Part shown: positions 1 through 5,575 of the stretch, one piece after another
Layout of the letters: each line of letters opens with the position of its first letter
Position numbering within the stretch: position 1 is the stretch's first letter
Source: an uncultured Dialister sp.
Lineage (GTDB): Bacteria > Bacillota > Negativicutes > Veillonellales > Dialisteraceae
DNA: 8,234 nt
NCBI GenBank assembly: GCA_900543165.1
Contig: UQQQ01000071.1
Location: 1 to 8,234, forward strand
Reading direction: 5' to 3'
Made by a program: the position numbers and the translations under genes
Notes under the pieces: generated by a model
What the model saw: the letters and a program-made list of their open reading frames with translations, nothing else
Told to the model about the DNA's origin: nothing
Database searches by the model: none

Positions 1-25
1 GGATATCTCGCTTTTCATGTTTTCA

Positions 26-38
26 ATGTGTAACACAT
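26..38. promoter_or_regulatory. 13-nt perfect odd palindrome, possible operator
   Basis: ATGTGT-A-ACACAT is a perfect inverted repeat of 6-nt arms around one base. It lies about 55 bases upstream of the putative promoter of the envelope operon. The size and symmetry suit a dimeric repressor or activator site, but no regulator can be named. A chance palindrome in AT-rich intergenic DNA is possible. Confidence 0.25.
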
Positions 39-93
39 GTATTGTAATCCTACACCCTAGACACTTACCTTCTTGGCAAAACGCTTTCTTTTC

Positions 94-121
94 TTGCAAA
101 ATCGTAGTAAAATATTATAGT
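94..121 (+). promoter_or_regulatory. Putative sigma-A promoter of the envelope operon
   Basis: A -35-like TTGCAA (94-99) is followed after 16 bases by TATAGT (116-121), which matches the -10 consensus at five of six positions. The predicted start of transcription, near 128, would leave a leader of about 45 nt with no obvious structure. The surrounding AT-rich sequence offers weaker alternatives, so the exact hexamers are uncertain. Confidence 0.45.
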
Positions 122-171
122 ATTGTCATAATAGGAAAACTATAGCAATTTGATACAAAGGAGTTTGACCA

Positions 172-1071
172 TTGGATTTCTCGTATAGCAAATGGAAAAA
201 AGCAGCGGCTCTCTCGGCGGCGTCGTTGCTCGCCCTGTCGGCTTTTACACTGACGGGCTGCGGGGGACAAGGCGGGGAGAAGGCAGCGTCTTCTCAGCCG
301 GTAGCGGCTTCGGCGCAAGTACCGGATCCGAATCTGAAACCCGGCGCAGCTGTCGTACATCGCGCGGCGGATGTGAAGTACAGCGTACCAGAGGGCGTGT
401 CTGTCCTCATGTACCACATGATCGGAGACGAACAGGGCAATGCGGCCATCATGACAGAGGCAAATCTGCGTATCCAGATGAATTATCTGCGTGATCATGG
501 CTATCATCCGATCACCATGCAGGAACTCTATGACTATGTCACCAAGGGGGCGCCTCTTCCGGAGAAGCCGGTCTGCATCACTTTCGATGACGGATATCTG
601 GACAGCTACACCATCGTATATCCGCTCATGAAGGAGTATGGCTTCCCATGGACGCTCTTCCTCATCACCGATGATGTAGGAAAGCCGTACAACCGCATGA
701 CTTGGGATCAGCTGAGGGAAATGGCAAACAGCCATACTGTCACCATCGCAAATCACACGCTGTCGCATCCCAAGCTTCATAATCTCGCCACCTGTGCGGA
801 AAAGGAAAAGGAGATCGTCGAGGCGAACAAGGCACTCAAATACCAGCTCGGGGTCGACAATGCCTGGCTCGCATATCCATATGGAGACTATGACGATGAG
901 ATCATCGATATCTGCAAGAAAGCCGGCATCAAGATGGCTGTCACGACAGACGCCGGCCGCGTCCATGTCGGCAGCTTCCCTTATGATCTGAAGAGAGCGT
1001 ATATCGGGAATGACATTTCCATCGCCCGCTTCTCGGAACGTCTCAATAAGGATAATTACACGCTGGTTTGA
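172..1071 (+). CDS. Lipoprotein polysaccharide deacetylase (NodB domain, CE4 family)
   Basis: Predicted metal-dependent deacetylase acting outside the cytoplasmic membrane on N-acetylated glycan (peptidoglycan or poly-GlcNAc-like polymer). The 299-residue product starts at TTG 172, fixed by AAAGGAG at 157-163. A basic N-terminus and hydrophobic stretch lead to the lipobox LTGC with Cys30 as the lipidation site. An Ala/Ser/Pro-rich linker precedes the domain (about 75-290), which opens with VLMYH at 78-82. NodB motif 1 is TFDDGY at 137-142, giving the presumed base Asp139 and metal ligand Asp140. Motif 2 is HTLSH at 195-199 with metal ligands His195 and His199. Motif 3 is AYPYG at 234-238, with Ala where some CE4 enzymes have Arg, as I recall for PgaB/IcaB-like members. 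All three metal-site residues are present, so it should be active. The substrate is not evident. It is first in an operon with two further exported proteins. Confidence 0.9.
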   Translation: MDFSYSKWKKAAALSAASLLALSAFTLTGCGGQGGEKAASSQPVAASAQVPDPNLKPGAAVVHRAADVKYSVPEGVSVLMYHMIGDEQGNAAIMTEANLRIQMNYLRDHGYHPITMQELYDYVTKGAPLPEKPVCITFDDGYLDSYTIVYPLMKEYGFPWTLFLITDDVGKPYNRMTWDQLREMANSHTVTIANHTLSHPKLHNLATCAEKEKEIVEANKALKYQLGVDNAWLAYPYGDYDDEIIDICKKAGIKMAVTTDAGRVHVGSFPYDLKRAYIGNDISIARFSERLNKDNYTLV

Positions 1072-1116
1072 TGGCTGAACTCTTTCCTTCCCCAAACCTC
1101 TTTTCAAGGAGTCACA

Positions 1117-2064
1117 ATGAAACGATTTTTCAATAACATCGTGGTCAAGTTTATCCTGATCACCCTGGTCTTTTTCATCATCACGTCTCCGATCGTGGTG
1201 CTCTTCGGGCCGTTTGGTAATCTGAAGCGCGCCGTGGTCGGCGCGATCATGCGCTCGAGGCATCCGCAGTACATCACGTGGCTTTACAATCAGGAAGAGC
1301 TGAACCAGATCCTCGGCACCGTGACGACGACGGACAAGCAGAATGTATTCTCCTTCAAGCCGCGCACAGATGCGACACTGAAGCTGAAAAAGATCGAGAC
1401 ATCCCGCTTCGTCGGGTATCTGCTGGAAATCCCGAATCCGAAGCGTATCGAAGTCGCTACGGCAGAAGATATCAATGAGAAGGGGGATACCACTTCCAGC
1501 ATCGCGAAAAAGAACAATGCCGTAGCAGCCATCAATGGCGGCGGCTTCTATGATCCGAATGGGACTGGCATCGGACGTCTGCCCTATGGCTTCATCCTGC
1601 ATCAGGGCAAGTACCTCTTGGGCCAGCAGGTCGATGACAAGGAAAAAGTCGATTTCGTCGGCATGACGAAGAACGGGAACCTGATCGCCGGGAACTACAA
1701 TAAGAAAGAACTGCGCGACCTTGGCGCAATCGAAGGTCTGACCTTCGGCCCGCCGCTCATCATTAACGGGCAGAAAGTCATCAAGAGCGGTGACGGCGGA
1801 TGGGGGATCTCCCCACGCTCGGCCATCGGGCAGAAGAAAGACGGCACGATGCTCTTCCTCGTCATCGACGGACGCCAGCCTGGCTACAGCATCGGTGCGA
1901 CACTTGTCGATTCGCAGAACATCCTTTATGAAAACGGAGCCTACATCGCGGCCAATCTGGACGGCGGCTCTTCCACGACACTCTACTATAATGGCAAGGT
2001 GGTCAATAAGCCGGCCGATCTTCTGGGCGAGCGTATGATACCGACTGCATTTATCGTGAAATAA
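1117..2064 (+). CDS. Membrane-anchored phosphodiester glycosidase family protein (NAGPA domain)
   Basis: This 315-residue protein has AAGGAG at 1106-1111 five bases before its ATG. One hydrophobic segment (about residues 9-31) after a basic N-terminus should anchor it with the catalytic domain outside. The rest matches the NAGPA (DUF2233) family, named for the mammalian uncovering enzyme that hydrolyses GlcNAc-1-phosphodiesters. Bacterial members are often annotated as exopolysaccharide biosynthesis proteins. Visible family motifs are INGGGFYDPNG at 139-149, PRSAIG at 233-238, VIDGRQPGYS at 249-258 and NLDGGSSTTLY at 280-290; the last is the most diagnostic. Length is normal and no key motif is missing. 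The family call is firm. The polymer cleaved is unknown, and teichoic-like or phosphodiester-linked capsular glycan is only inferred. The gene lies 45 bp after the deacetylase and 10 bp before the next gene, so co-transcription is likely. Confidence 0.88.
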   Translation: MKRFFNNIVVKFILITLVFFIITSPIVVLFGPFGNLKRAVVGAIMRSRHPQYITWLYNQEELNQILGTVTTTDKQNVFSFKPRTDATLKLKKIETSRFVGYLLEIPNPKRIEVATAEDINEKGDTTSSIAKKNNAVAAINGGGFYDPNGTGIGRLPYGFILHQGKYLLGQQVDDKEKVDFVGMTKNGNLIAGNYNKKELRDLGAIEGLTFGPPLIINGQKVIKSGDGGWGISPRSAIGQKKDGTMLFLVIDGRQPGYSIGATLVDSQNILYENGAYIAANLDGGSSTTLYYNGKVVNKPADLLGERMIPTAFIVK

Positions 2065-2074
2065 GGAGAACAGC

Positions 2075-3007
2075 GTGAAGAAAAAAATCGCACAGCTCAT
2101 CATCTGCTTCCTCCTTGGCGCAGGGGTGCAGGCAGGAGCCTATGTATATATGGACCGCGTCCTTTTTGCCCCGCTCTCCTCAGGTGACTACGACATGTCC
2201 GACGTGAAGGATAAAGTCGCAGAGCTGGCGGAAAAGGAAGGCAAGAAACTCTATGCGAAAGTCAGCGTGAAAGGGAAAGCCTACTACTCGCATGACTATA
2301 AATATATGGCAGATGTGACTGCGGAGACTGTCACCATTTACAAAGCCGAAGATCTTGGAAATCCGCAGAAAGTGGATCTCAAGGGACAGGGGGTCTCCTT
2401 CTTCGAATGGATGCCAGATAGAAATCTGGCCCTTATGGCGCTCTATCCGATCCACTGGAAGGGCGGACGCTGGGATGTGACACTGGCGCGCTACAATCCG
2501 GAAGGCACCACGCACGAGTCCGATGCACCGATCCGTGACCTGCCAAGAAATGCAAAGATCGTGGACGTCGCCTACTCGACCGCGACGAATGTCGTCTACA
2601 TGAAGATGGAAGTCGGCAAGGGCCTCTACCGCATCTACCGTACGGATGCAAACTATGATACCCGCCGCATCTACGTCCAGACCTCGCACATCGGCAAGAT
2701 GGCCGTCTACTATGATGCAGACCGCCTCTTCTATGATGACAGCCAGAAAGGCATCATGTACACTTTCAATGGGGATGACAGCTCGTGGCGCGTCATCTCT
2801 CCGCCAGGGGCTTACCGCTTGGTCGGCCTCGGGGATGATAAGACCATCTATGCAGCCAAGATCAATAGCAAGGGCGAAGTGACTGCTTACTATACAGGGA
2901 AACTCGGCGTCGGCTTCAAAGAAGTCAAAGCGCTGGAAACGCCTGTAGAATTCAATTCCGTCACTGTCCATATGATCCGCGAAGCCGCCATGCACGCGGG
3001 AAAATAA
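2075..3007 (+). CDS. Exported or membrane-anchored protein of unknown function
   Basis: I do not recognise this 310-residue protein. Translation starts at GTG 2075; its AAGGAG (2063-2068) overlaps the stop codon of the preceding gene, implying translational coupling. Residues 1-4 are MKKK, followed by a hydrophobic stretch to about residue 27 that ends in VQAGAYVYMD, so it is an uncleaved anchor or signal peptide. The remainder is rich in Tyr, Asp and Gly, with short alternating hydrophobic runs such as VVYMKMEV, LYRIYRT and RLFYDDSQK. That pattern suggests repeated beta strands, possibly a propeller, but no repeat is clear enough to state. No catalytic motif is visible. Its position makes it a candidate partner or substrate-binding component for the two glycan enzymes upstream; this rests on context alone. 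A terminator overlaps its stop codon. Confidence 0.85.
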   Translation: MKKKIAQLIICFLLGAGVQAGAYVYMDRVLFAPLSSGDYDMSDVKDKVAELAEKEGKKLYAKVSVKGKAYYSHDYKYMADVTAETVTIYKAEDLGNPQKVDLKGQGVSFFEWMPDRNLALMALYPIHWKGGRWDVTLARYNPEGTTHESDAPIRDLPRNAKIVDVAYSTATNVVYMKMEVGKGLYRIYRTDANYDTRRIYVQTSHIGKMAVYYDADRLFYDDSQKGIMYTFNGDDSSWRVISPPGAYRLVGLGDDKTIYAAKINSKGEVTAYYTGKLGVGFKEVKALETPVEFNSVTVHMIREAAMHAGK

Positions 3008-3033
3008 AAAGCAGCGCTTCGGCGCTGCTTTTT
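3006..3033 (+). terminator. Rho-independent terminator of the envelope operon
   Basis: GCAGCGC (3011-3017) and GCGCTGC (3022-3028) form a perfect 7-bp stem around a TTCG tetraloop. It is flanked by AAAAA and TTTTT, which extend the stem to 12 bp and make it potentially active on both strands. It begins inside the TAA stop of the gene before it. Confidence 0.93.
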
Positions 3034-3041
3034 GCGTGCGA

Positions 3042-3125
3042 GAGACTGGTGACCAGTGACTGGTGGCTGGGGACTAGTGACTTGGAACTAGTGACTTGGA
3101 ACTAGTGACTAGTGGCTAGTGACTG
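3042..3125. repeat. Degenerate heptamer tandem array, GTGACTR x12
   Basis: Twelve consecutive 7-base units fit the consensus GTGACTR without a gap. Only three are exact; variants include GTGGCTG, GGGACTA and GTGACTT. A 14-base second-order repeat (GTGACTT GGAACTA) occurs twice in a row at 3077-3104. The array starts 8 bases after the terminator T-tract. Its divergence suggests it is older than the array at 8035-8181. Short pieces of the same family occur at 3353 and 5297. Confidence 0.9.
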
Positions 3126-3127
3126 GA

Positions 3128-3168
3128 AGACTCTCGCATCGTTATTTCGAGCATAAGAGTGAAATCTT
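3128..3168. repeat. REP-like intergenic repeat, copy 1
   Basis: This 41-base stretch, AGACTCTCGCATCG then TTATTTCGAGC and ending GAAATCTT, aligns with 3395-3434 at roughly four fifths identity. Most differences fall in the short segment before GAAATCTT. It directly follows the heptamer array. Its core resembles a TCATTTCGAGC...GAGAAATCTT sequence that I recall as common between genes in several phyla. Confidence 0.7.
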
Positions 3169-3260
3169 TGTCATCCGCGGTCAGGGACTAATGCTTTCCC
3201 ACATGTGCCGCGCACTTCTCCGCTTTCTCCACGCTCTTTCATACCGCCAGTGCCCTATCC

Positions 3261-3294
3261 GCCCCTTCGGGGCACCTTCCCCTCAAGGGGAAGG
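3261..3294. repeat. Twin-hairpin intergenic element
   Basis: Two adjacent stem-loops are visible. GCCCC-TTC-GGGGC spans 3261-3273, and CCTTCCCC-TCAA-GGGGAAGG spans 3275-3294 with a perfect 8-bp stem. No T-tract follows the second stem directly (GCTGTTT), so it is a poor terminator. This paired-hairpin form resembles dispersed elements known to me from clostridia-related genomes; that likeness is from memory. Confidence 0.7.
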
Positions 3295-3352
3295 CTGTTT
3301 ATAGCAAGCAGTGAGGCCGCCACCACAAGTTGGAAAGCAGGATGAGCCTCGA

Positions 3353-3366
3353 GTGACTGGTGACTA
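3353..3366. repeat. Two-unit remnant of the GTGACTR heptamer
   Basis: GTGACTG followed by GTGACTA, both exact matches to the heptamer consensus, sit just upstream of the second REP-like copy. The order heptamers then REP-like sequence repeats that seen at 3042-3168. Confidence 0.7.
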
Positions 3367-3394
3367 GGCTGAGATTGAAAGATTAGGAGACATC

Positions 3395-3434
3395 AGACTC
3401 CCGTATCGTCATTTCGAGCGCAGCGAGAAATCTT
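3395..3434. repeat. REP-like intergenic repeat, copy 2
   Basis: AGACTCCCGTATCG then TCATTTCGAGC and ending GAGAAATCTT is the counterpart of 3128-3168 in the same orientation. Bases 3407-3434 are also the inverted partner of 3522-3550, so this copy forms one end of a possible 144-bp inverted-repeat-bounded unit. Confidence 0.75.
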
Positions 3435-3521
3435 CCATGCAGACCGATAAACAAAGGATGTGTGTAGCACCAAGGCGTCGCTTTCCTGCAGTGCCTATGT
3501 GATACTGACCGCAGTGCAAGA

Positions 3522-3550
3522 AAGATCTCTCGACTACGCTTCCGATGACG
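3522..3550. repeat. REP-like intergenic repeat, inverted copy
   Basis: AAGATCTCTCG...ATGACG is an imperfect reverse complement of 3407-3434 (AAGATTTCTCG...ATGACG when inverted). The intervening 87 bases hold no recognisable gene. The pair could fold into a long imperfect hairpin or mark the ends of a small non-autonomous element. Confidence 0.65.
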
Positions 3551-3571
3551 ACGGCGCGAAGCGCTATCAAA

Positions 3572-3712
3572 ACTCCGCGGCGCTTAGGGAAACGCTGATT
3601 CTGCGATTGAATCAGCGTTTCCCTAGATCCTTCGACTCAGTCCTCCTGTTTCAGATAAGCCATTATTTAACATACGACGTTTTTCTCCGCTCAGGATGAC
3701 GAAATGCGCCGC
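3572..3712. repeat. Palindromic element with GCGGCGC/GCGCCGC ends (long form)
   Basis: The left boundary ACTCCGCGGCGCTT (3572-3585) and right boundary ATGCGCCGC (3704-3712) are both found again at 5349-5381. There they enclose only 10 bases instead of about 118. The 7-base ends GCGGCGC (3577-3583) and GCGCCGC (3706-3712) are exact inverse complements. Inside lie a perfect 17-bp-arm palindrome (3585-3625) and two halves of another hairpin, ATCCT at 3627-3631 and AGGAT at 3693-3697. No open frame inside looks like a gene. Confidence 0.6.
3585..3625. repeat. Perfect 17-bp-arm palindrome
   Basis: TAGGGAAACGCTGATTC (3585-3601) is matched by its exact reverse complement at 3609-3625 across a 7-base loop, TGCGATT. 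The stem is too long and perfect for chance. It lacks a following T-tract, so it is not a standard terminator. It lies within the larger element at 3572-3712, and the shortened copy at 5349 lacks it. Confidence 0.9.
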
Positions 3713-3811
3713 TCCCATCCCTGCAGCACCCGCTGCTCCTTCCGAGCCTTGTCAGCTCTTCTCTCACTGCATCCATCTTTTATAATTTTCTTCCCCGATT
3801 TCCTGAATAAA

Positions 3812-3820
3812 TGATATAAT
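3812..3820 (+). promoter_or_regulatory. Extended -10 promoter of pyrFE
   Basis: TGATATAAT matches the extended -10 form TGnTATAAT exactly (hexamer 3815-3820). No good -35 is present at 16-18 bases, which fits an extended -10 promoter. Transcription would begin near 3826-3828, giving a leader of only about 31-33 nt. There is therefore no room for a PyrR-type attenuator between this start and pyrF. Confidence 0.7.
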
Positions 3821-3858
3821 AACTTAGATACCTATTATTCCCATGAAGGAGAGCGGAA

Positions 3859-4602
3859 ATGGCAGAAGAAAACGAAATCTATACCGCCGACGACAGACTG
3901 ATCGTCGCACTGGACGTCGACAACTTTGATAAAATGAAAGCGCTGGTCGATGAGCTGGGCGATCTGATCTCTTACTACAAGGTCGGCATGGAGCTCTACT
4001 ACAGTGCAGGCAGTGATACGATCCGCTACCTGAAGGAACACGGAAAGAAAGTTTTCCTGGACCTCAAGCTCCACGATATTCCGAATACCGTCGGCCACAG
4101 CGTGGCCTCCGTCACCCGTCTCGGCGTGAACCTCATCACCGTCCATGCAGCAGGCGGTCGTGCGATGATGCAGGCAGCCACGCGCTATGCGAAGATCACT
4201 GCGGATGAACTGGGCGTAGAACGTCCGAAGATCCTGGCGGTCACCGTCCTCACCAGCTTTGATGATCAGGGCTGGCAGGAAGTCGGCGGACACCTGCCCA
4301 TTCAGGAGCATGTCTTGGAGTTGGCTTCCCTTGCGAAATCCTCCGGTGTCGATGGTGTCGTCGCTTCCCCGAAAGAAGCCGGCAGCATCCGTGAGATGGC
4401 AGGAAAGGATGATTTCCTCATCGTGACCCCTGGCATCCGCCCATCCTTTGCCCAGACCGATGATCAGAAACGTATCGCGACCCCGTCAGAGGCTTTCAAG
4501 GACGGCTCTTCCATGCTCGTTATCGGACGTCCGATCACACAGGCGATCGACCCCTGTGCGGCTGCCCGTTTAATTTTAAAAGAAATAAAGGAGAACGCAT
4601 AA
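3859..4602 (+). CDS. pyrF: Orotidine-5'-phosphate decarboxylase
   Basis: It catalyses the last step of UMP synthesis, decarboxylating OMP to UMP in the cytoplasm as a dimeric TIM barrel. The 247-residue length is normal for the bacterial short family. The active-site set is complete: Asp19 in LIVALDVD, Lys41 in YYKVGMEL, and the signature DLKLHDIPNT at 68-77 supplying Asp68, Lys70 and Asp73. The phosphate-binding segments TPGIRP (190-195) and VIGRPIT (221-227, with Arg224) are intact. AAGGAG at 3846-3851 lies 7 bases before the ATG. An out-of-frame ATG at 3843 overlaps that binding site and is not the start. The stop TAA shares its last base with the pyrE start. The rest of the pyr pathway is not in this window. 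Confidence 0.97.
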   Translation: MAEENEIYTADDRLIVALDVDNFDKMKALVDELGDLISYYKVGMELYYSAGSDTIRYLKEHGKKVFLDLKLHDIPNTVGHSVASVTRLGVNLITVHAAGGRAMMQAATRYAKITADELGVERPKILAVTVLTSFDDQGWQEVGGHLPIQEHVLELASLAKSSGVDGVVASPKEAGSIREMAGKDDFLIVTPGIRPSFAQTDDQKRIATPSEAFKDGSSMLVIGRPITQAIDPCAAARLILKEIKENA

Positions 4603-5189
4603 TGAACGAAAAAGAAATCGAATCTTTGCTGAAAGAAACCAAAGCCATTCTGGAAGGTCATTTCCTTCTGACCAGCGGTCTTCACAGCCCTCTATATGTA
4701 GAAAAATTCAACGTGCTCCAGCATCCGGAATACACGGAAAAGCTCTGCCAGGAATTTGCAAACCATTTCAAGGATATGGGCATCGAGACCGTCATTGGAC
4801 CGGCGACCGGCGGCATCATCCTGTCTCAGGTCACTGCGCGTCTTCTGGGCGTTCGTTCCATTTTCACCGAAAGAGAAAATGGCAAGATGACCCTGCGCCG
4901 CGGCTTCAAGGTCGCTCCTAGTGAAAAAGTCCTCATCGTCGAAGACATCGTCACCACCGGCGGCTCTATCAAAGAAGTCGTCGATGTCGTGAATGAAGCC
5001 AAGGGCGACATCGTCGGCATCGGCCTCTTCGTAGACAGAAGCGGCGGCAAAGCAGACTTCGGCGTACCGAAGGAAAAGGTATATCCGCTGCTCCACCTCA
5101 CCGTTCCGACCTACAAGCCGGAAGAATGCCCGCTCTGCAAAGAAGGCGTGCCGATTACCGAACGCGGCAGCCATCACCTGAAGAAATAG
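4602..5189 (+). CDS. pyrE: Orotate phosphoribosyltransferase
   Basis: It makes OMP from orotate and PRPP, the step before PyrF. The 195-residue protein is a type I phosphoribosyltransferase whose PRPP-binding motif VLIVEDIVTTGGS spans 110-122, with the acidic pair Glu114-Asp115 and the TTGGS loop. GPATGGIILS near residue 66 and the flexible-loop segment FTERENGKMTLRRGF near residue 87 also fit OPRT. The C-terminus carries CPLCKEG with two cysteines, which I recall in Gram-positive and thermophile-type PyrE rather than the E. coli form. ATG 4602 overlaps the pyrF stop by one base, and AAAGGAG at 4587-4593 lies inside pyrF, so the pair is translationally linked. A terminator follows 6 bases after the stop. 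Confidence 0.96.
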   Translation: MNEKEIESLLKETKAILEGHFLLTSGLHSPLYVEKFNVLQHPEYTEKLCQEFANHFKDMGIETVIGPATGGIILSQVTARLLGVRSIFTERENGKMTLRRGFKVAPSEKVLIVEDIVTTGGSIKEVVDVVNEAKGDIVGIGLFVDRSGGKADFGVPKEKVYPLLHLTVPTYKPEECPLCKEGVPITERGSHHLKK

Positions 5190-5195
5190 AGCCCC

Positions 5196-5231
5196 AAAGC
5201 ACATTTGCGTATCGCGCAGATGTGCTTTTTT
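5196..5231 (+). terminator. Rho-independent terminator of pyrFE
   Basis: AAAGCACATTTGCG (5196-5209) pairs with CGCAGATGTGCTTT (5215-5228), a 14-bp stem with one T-G wobble around a short loop. It ends in a run of six T (5226-5231). Confidence 0.92.
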
Positions 5232-5296
5232 AGTAGGAAGTGGTGAGCATTGGAAGAGGCGCATAATCCATATAGAACTCAATAAGTTTGAAAGCA

Positions 5297-5317
5297 GTGA
5301 CTAGTGACTGGTGACTA
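5297..5317. repeat. Three-unit GTGACTR heptamer piece
   Basis: GTGACTA GTGACTG GTGACTA are three exact consecutive units of the heptamer found at 3042-3125 and 3353-3366. This again lies downstream of a terminator (65 bases after the pyrFE T-tract). Confidence 0.85.
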
Positions 5318-5348
5318 AATGGCATCTTCGGGCATCGCCAGTATTTAT

Positions 5349-5381
5349 ACTCCGCGGCGCTTCCCTATTTTTATGCGCCGC
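5349..5381. repeat. Short form of the GCGGCGC/GCGCCGC element
   Basis: The 14-base left boundary ACTCCGCGGCGCTT and 9-base right boundary ATGCGCCGC are identical to those at 3572-3585 and 3704-3712, but only 10 bases separate them here. The inverse ends (5354-5360 and 5375-5381) can form a 7-bp stem. The bases TTCCCTA just inside the left end match the tail of the right palindrome arm in the long form, as expected if the palindrome had been lost by deletion. Confidence 0.6.
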
Positions 5382-5387
5382 ACCTAC

Positions 5388-5410
5388 ACTTCTCACTCTA
5401 AACGAGAAGT
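5388..5410. repeat. Small stem-loop of unknown role
   Basis: ACTTCTC (5388-5394) and GAGAAGT (5404-5410) form a perfect 7-bp stem with a 9-base loop. No T-tract follows. It is about 100 bases upstream of the permease promoter and could be part of the adjacent repeat. Confidence 0.4.
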
Positions 5411-5510
5411 AGACTATATCCAGTTCATATGAAAACGCAATACTACCACCTGCTAACCGGCAAGCATAACTTTCATGCAAAACCTGTATTTTATTCCAAG
5501 AGGAAAATCA

Positions 5511-5519
5511 TGCTATGAT
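5511..5519 (+). promoter_or_regulatory. Putative extended -10 promoter of the permease gene
   Basis: TGCTATGAT fits TGnTATnAT, with the -10 hexamer at 5514-5519. The -35 region at 17 bases (TTATTC, 5491-5496) is weak. The predicted leader is about 50 nt. A second TATAAA at 5555 is too close to the ribosome binding site to serve as a -10. Confidence 0.5.
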
Positions 5520-5564
5520 TTGTGAGGATTAACACATAATTAGCGAATGATTGGTATAAAAACT

Positions 5565-5570
5565 AGGAGG
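5565..5570 (+). promoter_or_regulatory. Ribosome binding site deciding the permease start
   Basis: AGGAGG ends 2 bases before ATG 5573 and 5 bases before the in-frame ATG 5576. The second spacing is the more usual one, so 5576 is preferred. The choice changes the protein by one methionine only. Confidence 0.7.
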
Positions 5571-5575
5571 ACATG

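Larger units (their letters stand above)
3034..3811. other. Long gene-less, repeat-rich intergenic region
   Basis: About 780 bases separate the envelope operon terminator from the pyrF promoter. Short open frames at 3119-3304 and 3460-3699 lack ribosome binding sites and are built largely from repeat sequence, so no gene is called. The region carries heptamer arrays, REP-like copies, a twin hairpin and a palindromic element, each listed separately. The stretch 3714-3811 shows nothing identifiable beyond AT-rich sequence before the promoter. Confidence 0.8.
5232..5510. other. Gene-less gap between pyrE terminator and permease promoter
   Basis: No frame here has a credible start and ribosome binding site. 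The gap contains a three-unit heptamer piece (5297-5317), the short form of the palindromic element (5349-5381) and a small hairpin (5388-5410). The rest is featureless AT-rich sequence. Confidence 0.75.

Noticed and set aside
1..20. A possible REP-like fragment (GATATCTCGCTTTTCA) at the left edge
   Set aside because: Only a few bases resemble the GAGAAATCTT core and the window edge cuts it, so it cannot be supported.
115..2103. A 662-codon open frame on the minus strand
   Set aside because: It lies opposite the deacetylase and NAGPA genes, whose family motifs are unmistakable on the plus strand. Its protein shows no recognisable motif, and such antisense frames arise from the codon bias of the true genes.
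2180..2995. A 271-codon minus-strand open frame
   Set aside because: It is antisense to the exported protein gene, which has a coupled ribosome binding site, an N-terminal anchor and a terminator. The minus frame has none of these.
3119..3304. A 61-codon plus-strand frame
   Set aside because: It covers a heptamer unit, a REP-like copy and the twin hairpin, has no ribosome binding site and shows no protein-like composition.
3460..3699. A 79-codon plus-strand frame in the repeat region
   Set aside because: No ribosome binding site, and it is composed largely of the inverted REP-like copy and the palindromic element.
3042..3712. A CRISPR array or phage attachment region
   Set aside because: Repeats are 7-base contiguous units or palindromic elements without regular unique spacers, and no cas, integrase or tRNA gene is present.
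4692..5282. A 196-codon minus-strand open frame over pyrE
   Set aside because: pyrE is certain from its PRPP motif. The minus frame would start within and beyond the pyrFE terminator and has no support.
5551..5560. An extended -10-like TTGGTATAAA before the permease
   Set aside because: It would place the transcription start within or after the AGGAGG ribosome binding site.
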